A stretch of DNA of 64,000 nucleotides from Neopestalotiopsis rosae (Eukaryota; Ascomycota; Sordariomycetes; Amphisphaeriales; Sporocadaceae), in contig JALGAS010000001.1 of assembly GCA_023078685.1 (NCBI GenBank), positions 2,170,001 through 2,234,000 on the forward strand, read 5' to 3'. Below the pieces are notes generated by a model. The model was not told the DNA's origin. It did not search any database and saw nothing but the letters and a program-made list of their open reading frames with translations. Position 1 is the first letter of the stretch. Every line of letters starts with the position of its first letter. Positions 47,601 to 58,723 of this stretch are shown in pieces. A program made the position numbers and the translations under genes.

Positions 47601-50318
47601 GGCTTTCCAATGGTACCTCACTCAAACAGTGCATAATGAGTCGTTGATGTGCTGGACCTAAATGGTCCCGTGGTTCTGCCTCAATCATTCTGAAGAAGTC
47701 AATCTTTTGCTTGTCGTTTTCGGTCCCGATCAGGCCGGCGACAAAGCGCCAGAAGATATCGTATCGTGCGTCGTACTTGTATTTTCGAAGGAAGGCAGCA
47801 GGTGTCAGGTCCTTGCACTTTCCATCCTTGAGTGCAAGACACTTCTGATCTTTCGAATCTATCCATTGCCTCACGAAATAACGTGCTGCAAAGTACTCCT
47901 GAAATGTCAGGTGTAGAAAATGGTAAGTTCTGTTGACATCTTTCATCGTTGAATCTGATGTCCGCAGGAAAGACACCTTCCCGAGGATATCATCCAGCGA
48001 GGAGTACTCCTTGGGGATCAGGAATTGCGTAGAAACCTCTTCCCGATGATCTTGTCCGAAATCAATGATGTTACGTGCCATTCCGGTGAAAGCCAGGACT
48101 TCAACAAGATTGCGCTCCTCTCTGACGTGGTTATAAACATGTGGCAGGCTGCGTATTTTGTGCGGTGTAAGACTTTTTATCTCCTTTAGATTTAGGACGT
48201 CTTTTTTCCATAGCCTACGCTCGATGGCTTCGTACACTGCAGTCATTGTGTCTGGTATATGCTGAGTTAAGTCGTCGTCCCAAGTAAAGCAAAACGCGTC
48301 AAGCTGGATAGGAATGCGCACGAGATCATGCAGAAGCTGATGCCGTTGGAGAAAGTCCTGTACCTTTCTGACTTTTCCATTATCGCATTCACGTGTCTCT
48401 TGATTCGTAAAGGCGCTGTGAATGTATTTCGCAACCTCCTCCGAGCCAAACCCAATTGTGTCCAACTCGAGATCTAGAGCCTTGACTCCTATCGGAAGAA
48501 CTGCATTGGCACGAGAAGTGATAATTGCATTGCGCTGGTCCAAAAGGGTTCTAAGGAACTCGAACATGCTGCCGTCCAGATCTGCGACCTCATCCAGACC
48601 ATCAAGAATGAACAACATCTTGCCATCCTCATGGAGCTTATTCCACAAGGCTTTTCCAAGTTCTTTGCTTTCGGGATGCGAGGAAAAGTACTCGTCATAG
48701 AAAAGATCACCGAGATTGTAGCTAGCAATGTTGCGCCTCTCTGGTAGCTTCAGATTCCTTAGTGGTACCCAGAGCACATGATCGAAGAGGCCCTGCCACA
48801 GTCCATGATAGACAAACTCGTAGACGATCTTCTTGCAAAGTGTCGTCTTGCCTACTCCAGCCTGGCCGCGGATGAGGATTCGTTTTGGGATCTTCTCTTG
48901 GTCACCTTCCAGTTTGCGGGGATCAAAAAGGTGACGTAAGGTGATGAACCCCTCCTCATCTGGCGGCTCAAGCTTGAGTCGAGTTTGGAGCGAGAACGGA
49001 GACGCCCGTTCGGTCGCGTCAGCCGAATTTGCCCGCAATTCATTCTTGACGCGGTGTCTCACGATAGCCAGATTGATGTAACATTGCTTCATCGGTAGCG
49101 TTTCGTTTGCGAGTCGCAAAATCTTGAGCTTTTCCGGCGAGTAGCACTCTTGCCGCATGAAGACATCTGCTTTCGTGATAGGTCGCCCGTCGAGAGCCAT
49201 GCGACGAAGATCTGCTACTGTACTGGCCACATATCTGTAGTGTAAATTCTCAGGCCCGCAGAACTTATTCATCAATATATGTGGTCGATCGAGGGCAAGC
49301 GGATTGATGACCATCTGCAGGGTTGCAGAGGACTTATCGACTATCTTTACGACATCAGGTCTGATCCGTGCCTCGGAGCGACTGCAGCACAAAGGAAGGT
49401 GTGGGACATTTCCACCATCGTACATACCGGCACATCTATAGTCAAAACCCCAGGAACCCATGGGGCTAATTTGCGCACGAGGCTCGAATTTCTGGTTTCG
49501 TAAAAGTTTCTCACGGAGTCGATTATATCAATGTCTCGGCAGAGAGCAGTAAAGCTGCGTACAAGTTCGTCAAGGTCGAAACTAGACTGCGTATGGTTGA
49601 GAAGATTCGATACGTTCTTCTTCTGTAATCTAGCCCATGCCTTCAGGCCTGGCTCGGCCCATCGCGCGACTTTCTGGAATGAAGTTCCTTGAAATGGAGT
49701 AGCGAGGAAGACGATACCGCGAGTCGCCTTCTTTACGCAGAGGTATTCCTGACTCTGGCCAGCTAGTACAAGCGCTTTCATCAATACGACGCCTCCGAGA
49801 CAAGATGCAATGAAGATGGTAGGTCGATCATCTACACTGCGGGCATCTCCTGGGACCGGTCTCGACTTGATCCCAATGAGCAGAAGTCGGGCGAATTCTT
49901 CAATCGTCTTCTGGACCAGGTCGGGCTGCTCAAAAAGATCTGCCGGCCAGTCGCAGGTAAAAATGCGGGCGTCTTCGAGCGTCGGCAACATTCGTGGATC
50001 CTCAAGCCAATTAACCTTGGCTCCATGCGGATCCCACGTCCAGGTGTCCGGCGACCGCGTGTCGAGACCATGTATGGCAATGATGTCGATCTTGGTTGGG
50101 GTCTTGCTTTCGGGTGACGGTGCCACTTGACGGAGTTCGACACTCCTTAGTTGTGTGTAAGACTGTTTTAAGTCCTCTGCGCCAGGCCCAGAGTGCAATG
50201 GGCGCCGTCTGAAAGGGAAAGATACCTGCCAGGAGGGAACAAAACTTTGGACTAGAACGTACAAGGCTATGGTGCTGCCCGCGACCAAGATTATTCGACC
50301 GACCCTGGTGGAATCCAT
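44692..50318 (-). CDS. NLR-type receptor: membrane helix, alpha/beta-hydrolase (Cys nucleophile site), NACHT, about 24 HEAT-like repeats
   Basis: Two exons, 50318-49428 and about 49344-44692, give about 1847 residues. The donor GTATGT is clear; the acceptor could also lie near 49372, both in phase. Residues 9-28 are a membrane helix. The hydrolase domain has IHGLDTRSP, then IASCLGGVVL with Cys about 173 where the paralogue has Ser, then FLATPFQGTS. A linker (SSATLQMVINPLALDRPH) leads to NACHT: Walker A GQAGVGKT about 457-464 and ILDGLDEVADLDG. About 24 units of 33 residues follow (ALADEH-x3-AIIAWLRDDDWR and -AVTARLGDDDSG types), then a cap like that of the first gene. LPMKQCYINLAIV before NACHT nearly equals the paralogue, which shows common descent. 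Confidence 0.88.
44930..47290 (-). repeat. about 24 tandem 99-bp repeats of two subtypes
   Basis: Each unit encodes 33 residues ending VLQSQP. One subtype reads AIIAWLRDDDWRVRQAAL, the other AVTARLGDDDSGVRQAAL or GDDHSDVRQTAL. Neighbouring blocks repeat as higher-order sets, for example the D-S-G and W-R units alternate near the start. This indicates unequal exchange of multi-unit blocks. Confidence 0.92.
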
Positions 50319-52704
50319 TGCTGTAGAGAACAGAATAATGTACTGCGCCTGTGCGTCTAGTTCTTTGCTCGGGTTCTGTGCAAGACAAAATTGATGATGA
50401 AGAGCGACAACGTTGCTGCTGCATTCCGTTTCAAGTGCAAACTATCCATAGCTCAAAACGGAAGCAAAAGAAGGACCGACAGGTCGCGTTCAAACGGTGT
50501 GGAAATGACGAGAACTCGATATCCTGAGTTTCAGTAATGAAACCCCACACAGCCACCCCTCAGGTCCCGCTGATCACTTCGACCAATCTGTCACTTTTCA
50601 GCTTGCTATGCGCTTCTGCCGCCTCGCTTACGTACTAGGCTTGATCTGTCCATATTTCCAAACCCAAGAGCTAGTCTATTCTGCTTACAAAAACCGATTA
50701 TTGAATCGATCACCCTATTAGCTCCCGCAGGACAGCGCCATTAAAGCCTCGCAAAAGTTGGTGTCACTTCCATTAAGCCTCTTTATGCAAAGCGTAGGCC
50801 GTCAAGAAATCAAGGCGAGGTCTATAGTACAAAAGCCTGTTTTTACACATATGGTTCTGTCCTATGTGCAAAAAGCCTGCTTCTTCCTAACATGGCTCTG
50901 GAAAAGCATGGATCCTCAAGGAGCTGGGTGTAAGACTTTCACACCTGAGCTCTTCAGCACACAGGGAGTCACAAGTAATCGAATTGGCTGCCATACGACG
51001 TCCGAGCTACGATACCAGTTGATGACATACTAGGTCTTAGTTGGCTATGCTCGCTGTGTCTTCTGGTTAGCTGATACAGTCAAAATTCAGCCCACGAATT
51101 CTATGATTCGAAGCACGATGTCGTAATAAGCCAAGCTCTAGGCTGATTGCAACTCGCATGATAACCACGGTTCGGTTTTGATCGGCCAGTCCAAGATCAC
51201 AAAGATGATCTGCAGCAAGTTCGTTAATCACCTGAAGTACGCTGGCGCCAGTAAAACAGCTCCATTTCAGCCCACAAGAATTCAGGCCGGTTCGAGATAC
51301 ACACTAGGCCTTGCTTGAAGGAGCGGGAAGCACCGAACTAAAAACAACTGTCCTTTAGCGCCAGCCTCCATCTGCCCCGCATTGATAAGCCAGTGGATCT
51401 CGGGTCGGCTCGCTGCCTAAGGTGATTTAGAAAGGAATCTAATGATCAATACACGATTTTTAATGGCTGTCTGTGTGGAGAGGGGAGCGCGTTACTACCA
51501 TTTGCCTATGTAAAATCGTAATCACATATGCTTTGACGCTGAAATTTCTCTTCTTCTGGGCCAACAGTCCTACTCCGATTATTACGGGTCACGGTGCATG
51601 TAGTGGGGCGGAGCTGAAGTTCCGACTAGCCGACCTTGCTGTGATACCGCCTCGAGCCTATCAACGTGCCTGCATAGCCGCTATTCGGTAAGAGGCGCAT
51701 CTCAGCCGACAGATTGCACCCTTTATCTGTATCATAACGATCGTCAGCAGCTATACAGTGATTGGCGTGAGCGTGATTCTACCCCGCTCGGATTTTCAGG
51801 CGGTAAACCCGAGAAGTCACAGGGGGCCACTCTTGATGAAGATAGACTTTGATTGGTCGATGCAGTGGATTCGAAACGAAGACTCAGTTGTTCGAGGCAA
51901 TAGAATTAATTGCATCGAAGACTGTTTTCAATTCCATAACGCCTCCTTCCCTCTTCGATCCCAAGAATAGAAAAGTTGGCTCCCTCGAACGAGTTACTCG
52001 GTGGCCTTATGGTTCCGGAATTAGAGTGAGCGTCAACAGAACGTGGGGCATTGGAATGAACTAGCACTGCATGAAACGTCGTGATCCGGGCGTCTATAGG
52101 CCTACTAGGACTAGCCTCTCAACGGCCCTCCCGGCGCTTCGTTAGCCATAAGCAGAGTGGACAATGCATGGGTATCCTTAGGCTGCTGCTTAATAGTGAT
52201 TCACCTTTGGTATTTTGTTACTCGAGTGAAAGTTCAGTGGTCGTCGGATGTGTGTGTACACGAGACAGCGAGAATAGGGCTGGTCTGTTCTTGTGTACGA
52301 AGTCTTGAGCGACCGAGCCAATGGTCATGCACAAATTGGCGTCCAGAAGCATTGAAGCCTAAATCGAACACTCGCCCTTTCACGCTAGAGCTATCCCATT
52401 GTTCCCGTCCTAAATGGACGCGCAAGAGATGTAGTCTTGGCACTTTTATTGGGTAGAGCTTGAAGTTAGCAAGACATCATCCAATGACGAACTATGTCAG
52501 GCATCTTGCACCGAGCGGTTATTGGACAACTGGGCGGCATGGTAGCGTTCGTCGTCCCACAGTTTGACGCCCGTGGCGACGCGAATTTTGCGCTTGTATA
52601 ATCAATCCACCAAGTGGTCGTTTTGCATTCGCAACAGCGAACCTTGCTGATGTCGTGGTGAACAGCCATATCGCCGGTTTACAACGGACAAGATATCTTG
52701 AGAA
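50319..52704. other. intergenic, no supported gene
   Basis: Upstream region of the second NLR gene. Several plus frames of 70-100 codons occur (50758-51033, 51473-51691, 52157-52456) but none has a motif or intron pattern. Confidence 0.4.
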
Positions 52705-53783
52705 ATGCAACGAGCCAAAGACATGGAAGACCAGCAGGTGCCGTTCTCAGTCCCTAAAGCAAGTGGTGTAAATGAAGCTGACTGAACAATATATAGCATG
52801 CCCCTTTCCAGATACACCTCCTCCACGAGGCTTCGTCGCTTGATCAGTCTTCAGCGCTTCTGCCTGCCTCATACCGAGCCGGCCCCGATAACGCCGATCT
52901 TGAGGCCCCACGATCGAATAGCTCATTCATCGAGAAAGAGTTGGACCTAGGCCGGCTAGTGGATTTGTCCGCTTGGCTTTGGATCGCGGGGCGGCCCGTA
53001 CCGCCACACCCGCTACATCATCAACAGTTACTCAGTAGGGAGATTGTCGTTGCCGAGCAGATGGACCTTCATTTGGTCTGGACGAGCGGCCGCATTTTCA
53101 TCAAACCTCTCCCACTGTTCCTGCTTGAACCCCACTTTTGGAGCGATAATCTAGCGTGCCTCGACAAATGTTGTTGTTCTCCGACCAACAAAACTTTCTG
53201 TGATCGCCAAAGGCTTCGGAGATATGCAACGGGCTTCTTGTTCTCGTATGCCGCCTTGATTCGCCACAAGAGCGATTTCCTCCTTGCAATTGAGAAGAAT
53301 CTGCTGTCTGAAAAGATCGGGTGGGCCAACTGGAGACAGTTCGTTGCGGAACTGATGGAAAAGCGAATCTACGACCTAATCGATGAACGCTTCTACTACG
53401 GTGAGCTGCGCCTGAGCCGACTCAATAAGTTGCAATACCTGGCCTCCGGTACTGCGTGTATGCCATTCTGGAATCGCTACGAAGACTTCTTTCGCGATAA
53501 CTTCACATGGCTAGCCTCGACGACAGTGTACATTGCGGTCGTGCTCACAGCTATGCAAGTCGGCCTTGCCACATCTCTTGGCGCGAATGAGACCTTTCAG
53601 GCAGCGTCTTATGGGTTTACCGTCTTCTCGATCTTGGGTCCTCTTGTCATCATGTTTTTAATTTTAGGGGCATTTTTGAGCATATTTGTGTGGAATTGGG
53701 CGAGAACGGTTGCATTTGGCAAGAGAAGGCTTGTCAGAATTACACCTCCCAAAGACATTAATAATCACGTTCGTTACGCATGA
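52705..53783 (+). CDS. ascomycete-specific membrane protein of unknown function (DUF6601-like)
   Basis: Exon 52705-52767 and exon 52812-53783 join in phase across a very short 44-bp intron, giving 344 residues. An in-frame stop just upstream of 52705 fixes the start region. The protein contains WIAGRPVPPHPLHHQQLLSR near residue 70, a Cys-rich loop, GFLFSYAALIRH near 150, RFYYGELRLSRLNKL near 205, and two C-terminal helices (TVYIAVVLTAMQVGLATSL and FSILGPLVIMFLILGAFLSI). These boxes mark a large ascomycete family whose members often lie near incompatibility genes; the DUF6601 label is from memory. The function is unknown. It is 2.4 kb upstream of the second NLR gene, transcribed away from it. 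Confidence 0.82.
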
Positions 53784-54210
53784 ATACAGCTGCTTTCGCG
53801 ATGTGCCGCTCTTCAAAAATTTTGTGTAGGAGTTCTCGCACTGTATTGGCAAATTCAATGTCAAACGGATAAGGATCTTTGACGATAGTCTATCAGATAA
53901 CTACAGCCATTATTTTAGGAGTGTTAATTAGCGGTATATGTGCCAATGATTGGTAACTAACGTTTGAAGCAGGAATTGCGACTTGATCTGACAGAGCAAT
54001 CTCCGGTCGCTGGTCTCCAAGGAAAGAACGAATGAAGCGATGGAAGGGCAACGCCACCAAAGCATATGAGCCTATGCAATCAACAATGGTTTTGGAAAGA
54101 GAACCAGTGTACTTTATGTGGCCCACCGTTTGAGTACTGGACGGGACAGACACGAATACCTCCCAATTCATCAGGATAATGATACGCGGACGAGGATCGG
54201 CAAGAGCCAT
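53758..54210 (-). CDS. hypothetical protein, two exons, convergent with the membrane protein gene
   Basis: Exon 54210-53962 and exon 53889-53758 join in phase over a 72-bp GT-AG intron, giving 126 residues. The protein starts MALADPRPRIIILMNWEVFV and ends with a helical acidic/basic segment (FANTVRELLHKIFEERH). There is no signal peptide. Its last 26 bp overlap the 3' end of the membrane protein CDS on the other strand. I do not recognise a family. The consistent splice phase supports a real gene, but weakly. Confidence 0.42.
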
Positions 54211-55211
54211 GAATAACAGTAACAATTAGATGGAAACTCGTAGCTCGTCAATCTTAAGCACTTTCTCCGTGATTCGTAGTGCGGCTTCGATTTGTGTCTC
54301 GAGATCAGCTAAGGCCATGGACCTGTTTCTTGCTTTTCGCTGGTCTAGCCGAATCTGTAGGCTTCCAATCTAGCTTCCTCAATGCCGAAGAAGGGTTCGC
54401 AGGCTACGAAAACCTTCTCATTCCTAAAGGAGGATACTCGACTCGCCCGAAGGCCAATTGGCTGCCGCATTTAGTTTCGTGCCATACGCGAATACATGAT
54501 GGACAACCCGAAAAGCCTGGGGAGGCGTATGGCGCCGAGTTTTCAGCGGCTCCGCCGCAGGGAGAAAGTTCAACCGCCTATGGCGGCACATACATTCTGC
54601 ATAGTCATAGCTGGCCGTTCTGCCTATCGTCCTTATCCACCTTCACGGCACGCGTGAAACTAGTCCCTTTAATTTCTGCTCCCACAATGGTGAAGGTAGG
54701 CTTCATGCCACACTGCTTTTTCGTGCCGAGACGCGGAGTCCTCTAAGCCACGGCTCCATCTAGCCAATAACCGCCATCGATAGAAAAATTAGCACCAACC
54801 TTTTGGTTTTCGGTTTCCATTTCTACGACTTGCGTCCTCTGTCTCTTACATTCATGCTCCCGCTGACCCAACCCTTCCAGTCTCAGCGTGGCTCCCCTCA
54901 CCTTTACTCACCATGATTCCCAACTGGCATGAACTACCTACCTTCGCATTCTCCAAAAGATTTCCAAATTACACTCACGTTACGATATACTGCAATCCAA
55001 CACTCTGCATGATGAGCGCAGTATGTCACGTCAGCCTCCGAGCTCGCGCGCATCAACATTGGACTGGGTACCATGGGTATCATCTAAACCAGCGTGCACT
55101 ATCAAGCTCTCTTTCTGGGTGGCTCGTGCTTCTTTTGTGTAGAAAAAGCGCCTGGAACAAAGTACACAAGCAATGGAGACAAGCAAATACTGGATTACGC
55201 TTTCGCCTTCC
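54211..55211. other. no supported gene
   Basis: A 155-codon plus frame (54279-54746) is open but has no recognisable domain. A second (54913-55431) is antisense to the Lys-rich frame below. Confidence 0.3.
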
Positions 55212-55463
55212 TCATATCCTACGTTTCCTAGATGTAACATTAAACTCCTCATCGGACACCATCACTCTTTTCGCACTTGCGAGTTCCTGTTCACGAAATA
55301 GCTTTTCGTCGTCAGACTTAATTCCATCGTCTGGCGACGAACGCCGTTTGCGTTTCTTTACTTTCTGCGTGGACTTGACACCCTGGCCACCGTCCTCAGC
55401 TTCCCGAACCAGCTGCATGCGCTCAGCTTGATCCAGCAGCTCAGCCAGCTTATCGTACGGCAT
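55212..55463 (-). CDS. small Lys/Glu-rich hypothetical frame
   Basis: The 83-residue frame starts MPYDKLAELLDQAERMQLVR, a helical segment with coiled-coil character, followed by a basic patch (KKRKRRSSPDDG) that looks like a nuclear localisation signal, and ends RKRRI. Low-complexity charge makes chance openness less likely, but no family can be named and further exons may be missing. Confidence 0.33.
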   Translation of the reverse strand: MPYDKLAELLDQAERMQLVREAEDGGQGVKSTQKVKKRKRRSSPDDGIKSDDEKLFREQELASAKRVMVSDEEFNVTSRKRRI

Positions 55464-55737
55464 TAAGCATTTGACCGGTTCGTAATCAACAGTTCAGAAT
55501 TGTGAGTCCAGTCAATGCACGGGATCGATCTCTCCCTGCATATTGGTGGAGAATTTAGAAATAAATTTTTTTTGATAGTACATGAGTCGCAGCCCGTATT
55601 CACTAATACCAGCGTCCTGTCAAGCATCGAAACAAAGTCGCGGAAAGCGATATCTGGTAATGGGTGTATAGCTGGTGTAATGGACTTGGTAGGCTTGACT
55701 TATTATGTTCGGATATTGTGATGAAATCGCATATGAC

Positions 55738-56110
55738 ACACTACCATATTCTGGTGAAATAAGAATGGCTGAGAAGCTGGACCACGGCGTCATGAGCACC
55801 TCGGGGCCTTCTGGTGGATTCATCTCGACTTCGGGATTTTTGGACCCCAATAACTATCTCCATTGCCAGGTCCAAGTCACCTTCCCGAGAAGCAAGCCAA
55901 GTATGCATTTTGCTCGCTTGAGTGTAGATTTCATCCATCATGGCAACTTGCGATTCCTTCTCTATCTCATTGCACTGGTGAATACAGAGAAAGTCGACCT
56001 AGACAGTGCACGCCCTCATACTTCATAGCTGAAGCAGTGCTTCGTTGAAGTTTCTTGATATTTTGACGAGGCGTCCATACTCGATCAAGTCGACATCGGA
56101 AGGATTTTGT
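55738..56110 (-). pseudogene. HET-domain relic with RIP-type stops
   Basis: Read on the minus strand, the segment gives VDLIEYGRLVKISRNFNEAL, then a TGA (56023-56025), SMRACTV, a TAG (55999-56001), VDFLCIHQCNEIEKESQVAM and MDEIYTQASKMHTWLA, then SYFTRIW and another TAG (55741-55743). This is the core of a HET (heterokaryon incompatibility) domain, where WVDxLCINQ and MxxIYxxA are diagnostic. The TAG before VDFLCIHQ stands where Trp is expected. The N-terminal LSYxWG box was not found. HET domains trigger cell death on non-self fusion; this copy is dead. Confidence 0.78.
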
Positions 56111-56689
56111 CCCCAGCACTAGAATAGGGCTGCGAACGTCGAATCGCCCCACCAGAGTTGTCCATTCCGTTGAGGCCAGTGCCTTCCACATAGTTTACAT
56201 CTTGCCGAGTTCCGTACTCTTTCAGTCTGCGCTTGAACCGCACCTCTTTCGAGACATAGTTATCGATAATCGTACAATTCAAGGAGGCGGATCTCATGCT
56301 TGTATGAGGCAAGCCAATTGTAAAGCGTGGCAGCATTATTGTCAAGCGCCGGCGATCTGCCCGGCAGCGATTTGTCAGTCTGGATGCCGAGTCCACGTGA
56401 AGGAACGTCTTCGGAGGACATGATACTCCAAATCTGTCGGCGATGCTGCAGTCTTATCGTGTCGGGAAGTGGCTTGATCCTACGGAGCTGCTTCTCGTTG
56501 GACCAAGTAGGCGGTAGGTGCTTCGCTTGCACCCTCAGGGCCAAGACTACCAGTAGCTCAACCCAGCGCCATGGTTCGTTAGCCATTTCGCAAACGAAAC
56601 GGCCTCTGAACCTCAAATCATGTTCCTAGTCCAAAAGTGTAGAAGAATCTCTTTGGATTATCTCTTTATTAGACGAAGGGGCGTTGCAA

Positions 56690-57290
56690 TGATCAGCTGA
56701 ACACTTGCTCGTCTGAAATATGATCTACCTAGTAGACACAAGAGTATCGCATGCTGGCTAGCGGGCCAGATGAAGAGGTCTCGACGTTGCTAATAAGAAA
56801 GCCAGGCTTGAGCACATGGTAAATATCTCACCTCGAGGTGCCAAGAAGTTCCAACGAATGCGCGAAAATCTTGAAATGTTGATCTTCGATAACAGAGCTA
56901 AGGAACTTGTCCGATACTTTTTGGAGCAAGAAATCTTTCGCGGACTGATGGACAAAAAAGACAATGTTGTCTCGAAGCGTCAAGAACGAACCGCATGATG
57001 CGACAACTTCCGGGACCTCGTCTTGACCAAGGCTCTTGAGAGACTGGATAGAATCCTGCAACTTATCCACACTAATAGGTCGATATACTGTCGAAGCAAG
57101 AGCCAGGATCTCACGACAAGCTTCTGCATCGTCCAAAATGGAAATGTAACTATTCCATCATCTGCTCATAAAGCCAATTAAGGCCTGGTGGGAATGATCC
57201 AAGCGTATCTTGCGTATGTCTCGGCCGAACTTTGCGAAGCTTTTGACAGATTAGGGAGACCCAAAGAGATGTGTTATCGGCGTTTCATAA
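56690..57290 (-). pseudogene. NACHT/NLR relic with stops and a frameshift
   Basis: The minus strand encodes DNTSLWVSLICQKLRKVRPR and TLGSFPPGLNWLYEQMME, then a TAG. After a frame change come EACREILALASTVYRPISVD and CGSFLTLRDNIVFFVHQSAK with DFLLQK, then a TGA (56828-56830), DIYHVLKPGFLISNVETSSS, MRYSCVY, a TAG (56729-56731) and VDHISDEQVFS. This is the region just after NACHT in fungal NLRs (LP-x-GL-x-LY-x-RMM, YRPxxLxEL, FVHQSAKDFL, LRRDIY, YSCxYWVDH). The TGA and the last TAG stand where Arg and Trp are usual. No Walker motifs remain upstream and no sensor repeats follow. Confidence 0.8.
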
Positions 57291-58723
57291 CATATATCGG
57301 CGTACTCGTGATTCTCTTCATTTTGAGCCTTAGGCTCTTCGAGTCAGTCAATTCCTCGGCATTTATCTGGCTATCAGAGCGGCAGTCCTCAACAGATGAT
57401 CCATCAGTTTCTTGGATAGGTTCTTTCGTAAAGCACAGTCTCATGTTCAGGAGGGTGGAAAAGTGTTGTAATTCGCAAAGTTTCGGTGTGAACAAGCAGG
57501 TCCAATAGTCGAATCGGGTGGCAGAAAGTTCCTCATAGTAGTGAAGGCAATATTTAACAGTCTTGGAGTTATCGTTTCGAACGATCTCCGTCTCTGATTG
57601 GCTGATGATGTGACTGGTTCTCGTTGTTTGGCTCCTAATTGCTCTGAGACTAGATGTGAAAGTTGAAGCCTTTGTCAGTTCAGTTGAAGTTCCGTCTGGA
57701 CTGTGCTGGATGCATGCAGGCAAGCATGTCCCTTGGAATGGAACAACTTGTGAATGACCATTGAGAACAGTTTCCTCCTCGTTACTGTGAGCGCGAAGTT
57801 GCGCGAAAGGATCTTGCCAGCTTTGTGGATTTTTGACAGTTGCTCTTTTGGCACATTGCCGCCGGTGCAGGCGTACGGCATACGTTTCAGGATTAAAGGT
57901 CCGATTACGTGCGAAGATAATCGAGATGCCGAGTGTGGTTTGTTTGCGACCGAATTGTGGTAGTCGCGGCTATCACAAAACTCTGGAAAAAGACAGAACA
58001 TGCATTGTGTGCCCTCTCCCATTGGCGGTAGCGTCCAGGCCAAATGGAGTGCGGGGCGGAAGATACATCGACTAGACTGTAGGTACATAGAATCACGGGA
58101 AGAGGTGGCGCGGTAGCTTCCAGACTGCCGGGAAGGCAACTAGGATGCTTCCAAAAGTGGAAGTGTCGCTGCAAGGAGGAAAACGTAATGCTATAGTTAT
58201 CGAAAGCACAGTGGCGACCCACCACCTCCCAGTGTACGTCTGCTCGTTGACGCCTCCACCCAAACCGGCCTGACTCTGAATAGCACTCATTCCTACGCAA
58301 ATCACGACGTCCAGTCGGTCTGCGAGGCCCAGCACAGCTTGCTATACGCGCTTTGCTGGCAGCGGCGTCTTTGACTAGGACTAAGATAGGAGTGTCCGTA
58401 TCCTTGTACAGAAACAATTTTATAAAACACTTCTTGCTTTGGGAATGAAAAATTAATTTAAAAATATTGATTTAATGGTTTATAAAACCTGCTCGAGTCC
58501 CGAGATCTAGTAACCTTCAGCCTAGCAGACATGGCCTGATCCAATAGATAGTTTATTTTGTTTTTCTTCTCCAAAGAGCTTTCTATCCAGTTTCCTTGAT
58601 CGCCTGATCCATCGTAAAGTATCCTTACGCTTCGCGTTGAGCTTCATCTTTCCTAAATGATATTTCATGACACAATGAGCTTATTTCAAGGGATTCTTGA
58701 GACGGGCAAAGTCAGATGTTGAT
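57291..58723. other. unassigned region with open minus-strand frames
   Basis: Minus frames of 149-170 codons (57723-57274, 58139-57675, 58417-57905) overlap one another in different phases. None shows a domain I can name; they may include remnants of the same NLR relic. Confidence 0.3.
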
